The notes under the pieces: generated by a model
Told to the model about the DNA's origin: nothing
The model's database searches: none
Seen by the model: only the letters and a program-made list of their open reading frames with translations
In this document: in pieces, positions 5,948-6,381 of the stretch
Numbering within the stretch: position 1 is the first letter of the stretch
Layout of the letters: every line of letters starts with the position of its first letter
Program-made: the position numbers and the translations under genes
NCBI GenBank assembly: GCA_902580265.1
Contig: CACHJY010000044.1
Span: 1 to 6,381 of the forward strand
Direction: 5' to 3'
DNA: 6,381 nucleotides
Origin: an uncultured Alphaproteobacteria bacterium
GTDB taxonomy: Bacteria; Pseudomonadota; Alphaproteobacteria; Rhodobacterales; Rhodobacteraceae

Positions 5948-6381
5948 TTACAGGAATGCAGCTTCAAGAGCTATTTCCACCATATCACTAAAACTACTTT
6001 CACGATCTTTCGAGCTTAAGGCTTTTCCTGTTTGTAAATGGTCACTTATTGTGAGAATTGAAAGCGCTCGTCGTTTATATCTCAATGCAAGGTTATATAG
6101 CTCAGCTGTTTCCATTTCGACTGCTAGAACACCGTGTCTTGTAAGCTCTTTAGTAAGATCTGATCTTTCATCATAAAATGTATCAGAGGAATAAATTCCC
6201 CCTACATGCGTTTTTCTTTTTTTTGTCTCAGCAATCATTACAGCATTCCGAAGTAATTCAAAGTCCGCACAGGGAGAAAAATTAAGTTCCTTAAATATTG
6301 TAGTTGAAGGAGTAGAGACGCTAGTAGCTGTCATAGCAATTACTAGATCTCTCAGATTGACTTTTTTTTGCATTCCCCCTG
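5948..6381 (-). CDS. deoD: Purine nucleoside phosphorylase, DeoD type (5' end outside window)
   Basis: About 144 codons form the C-terminal 60% of a DeoD-like (hexameric, PNP/UDP family) enzyme that splits purine nucleosides with phosphate to base and ribose 1-phosphate in the salvage pathway. Counting from the Met at 6373: [10 protein letters not shown] (5-14) matches VKLRDVVIGM of E. coli DeoD. VEMET (85-89) holds the ribose-binding Met and Glu, and TISDH (108-112) contains D111, equivalent to the catalytic D204. R124 fits R217. The ATG at 6373 is internal, not the start: the frame stays open upstream as GGM, and family members read G-G-x-Q there (GGLQEDVKLRD type). The protein ends in IALEAAFL, slightly shorter than E. 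coli (IALESVLLGDK). The dehydrogenase gene follows at 24 bp, so the two are likely co-transcribed. Confidence 0.86.
   Translation of the reverse strand, partial: GGMQKKVNLRDLVIAMTATSVSTPSTTIFKELNFSPCADFELLRNAVMIAETKKRKTHVGGIYSSDTFYDERSDLTKELTRHGVLAVEMETAELYNLALRYKRRALSILTISDHLQTGKALSSKDRESSFSDMVEIALEAAFL

Noticed and set aside
6371..6373. ATG at 6373 as the true start of the phosphorylase
   Set aside because: The frame stays open to the window edge and upstream residues (GG) match the family; starting here would remove the phosphate-binding N-terminal part of the enzyme.

Overview
The window is AT-rich bacterial chromosomal DNA with ordinary single-copy metabolic genes. DUF1289 next to a ThDP-dependent decarboxylase, an AT-rich composition, short intergenic gaps and TTG starts would fit a free-living alphaproteobacterium, possibly a marine one. 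That placement is inferred from gene content and composition only; no rRNA or marker gene is present.

Left part, minus strand (1-482): a membrane-anchored or secreted staphylococcal-nuclease-like protein, cut by the left edge. It is absent from the supplied open reading frames because it starts at TTG and runs off the window. It is divergent from the next gene, and the 117 bp between them carries a good sigma70-type promoter for the plus strand.

Middle, plus strand (600-3959): a ThDP-dependent decarboxylase/synthase of the acetolactate synthase family, followed at 45 bp by a small DUF1289 protein, probably one transcript. Then comes a 297 bp gap with a 51-codon frame that has no start and looks like the 3' end of a lost gene, and then a Bcr/CflA-type MFS exporter.

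Right part, minus strand (6381-3995): a DeoD-type purine nucleoside phosphorylase (5' end outside the window) and, 24 bp on, a Gfo/Idh/MocA-family dehydrogenase, probably co-transcribed. A hairpin plus T-run terminator overlaps the stop codon of the dehydrogenase. A separate crotonase-fold gene follows with its own candidate promoter; it converges on the MFS gene with a 35 bp gap.

I see no mobile element, CRISPR array, RNA gene or phage gene, and no convincing undescribed multi-gene system. The points most worth checking are the orphan gene tail at 2505-2660, the crotonase-fold protein lacking both classical hydratase glutamates, and the DUF1289 protein with one of its four cysteines replaced.
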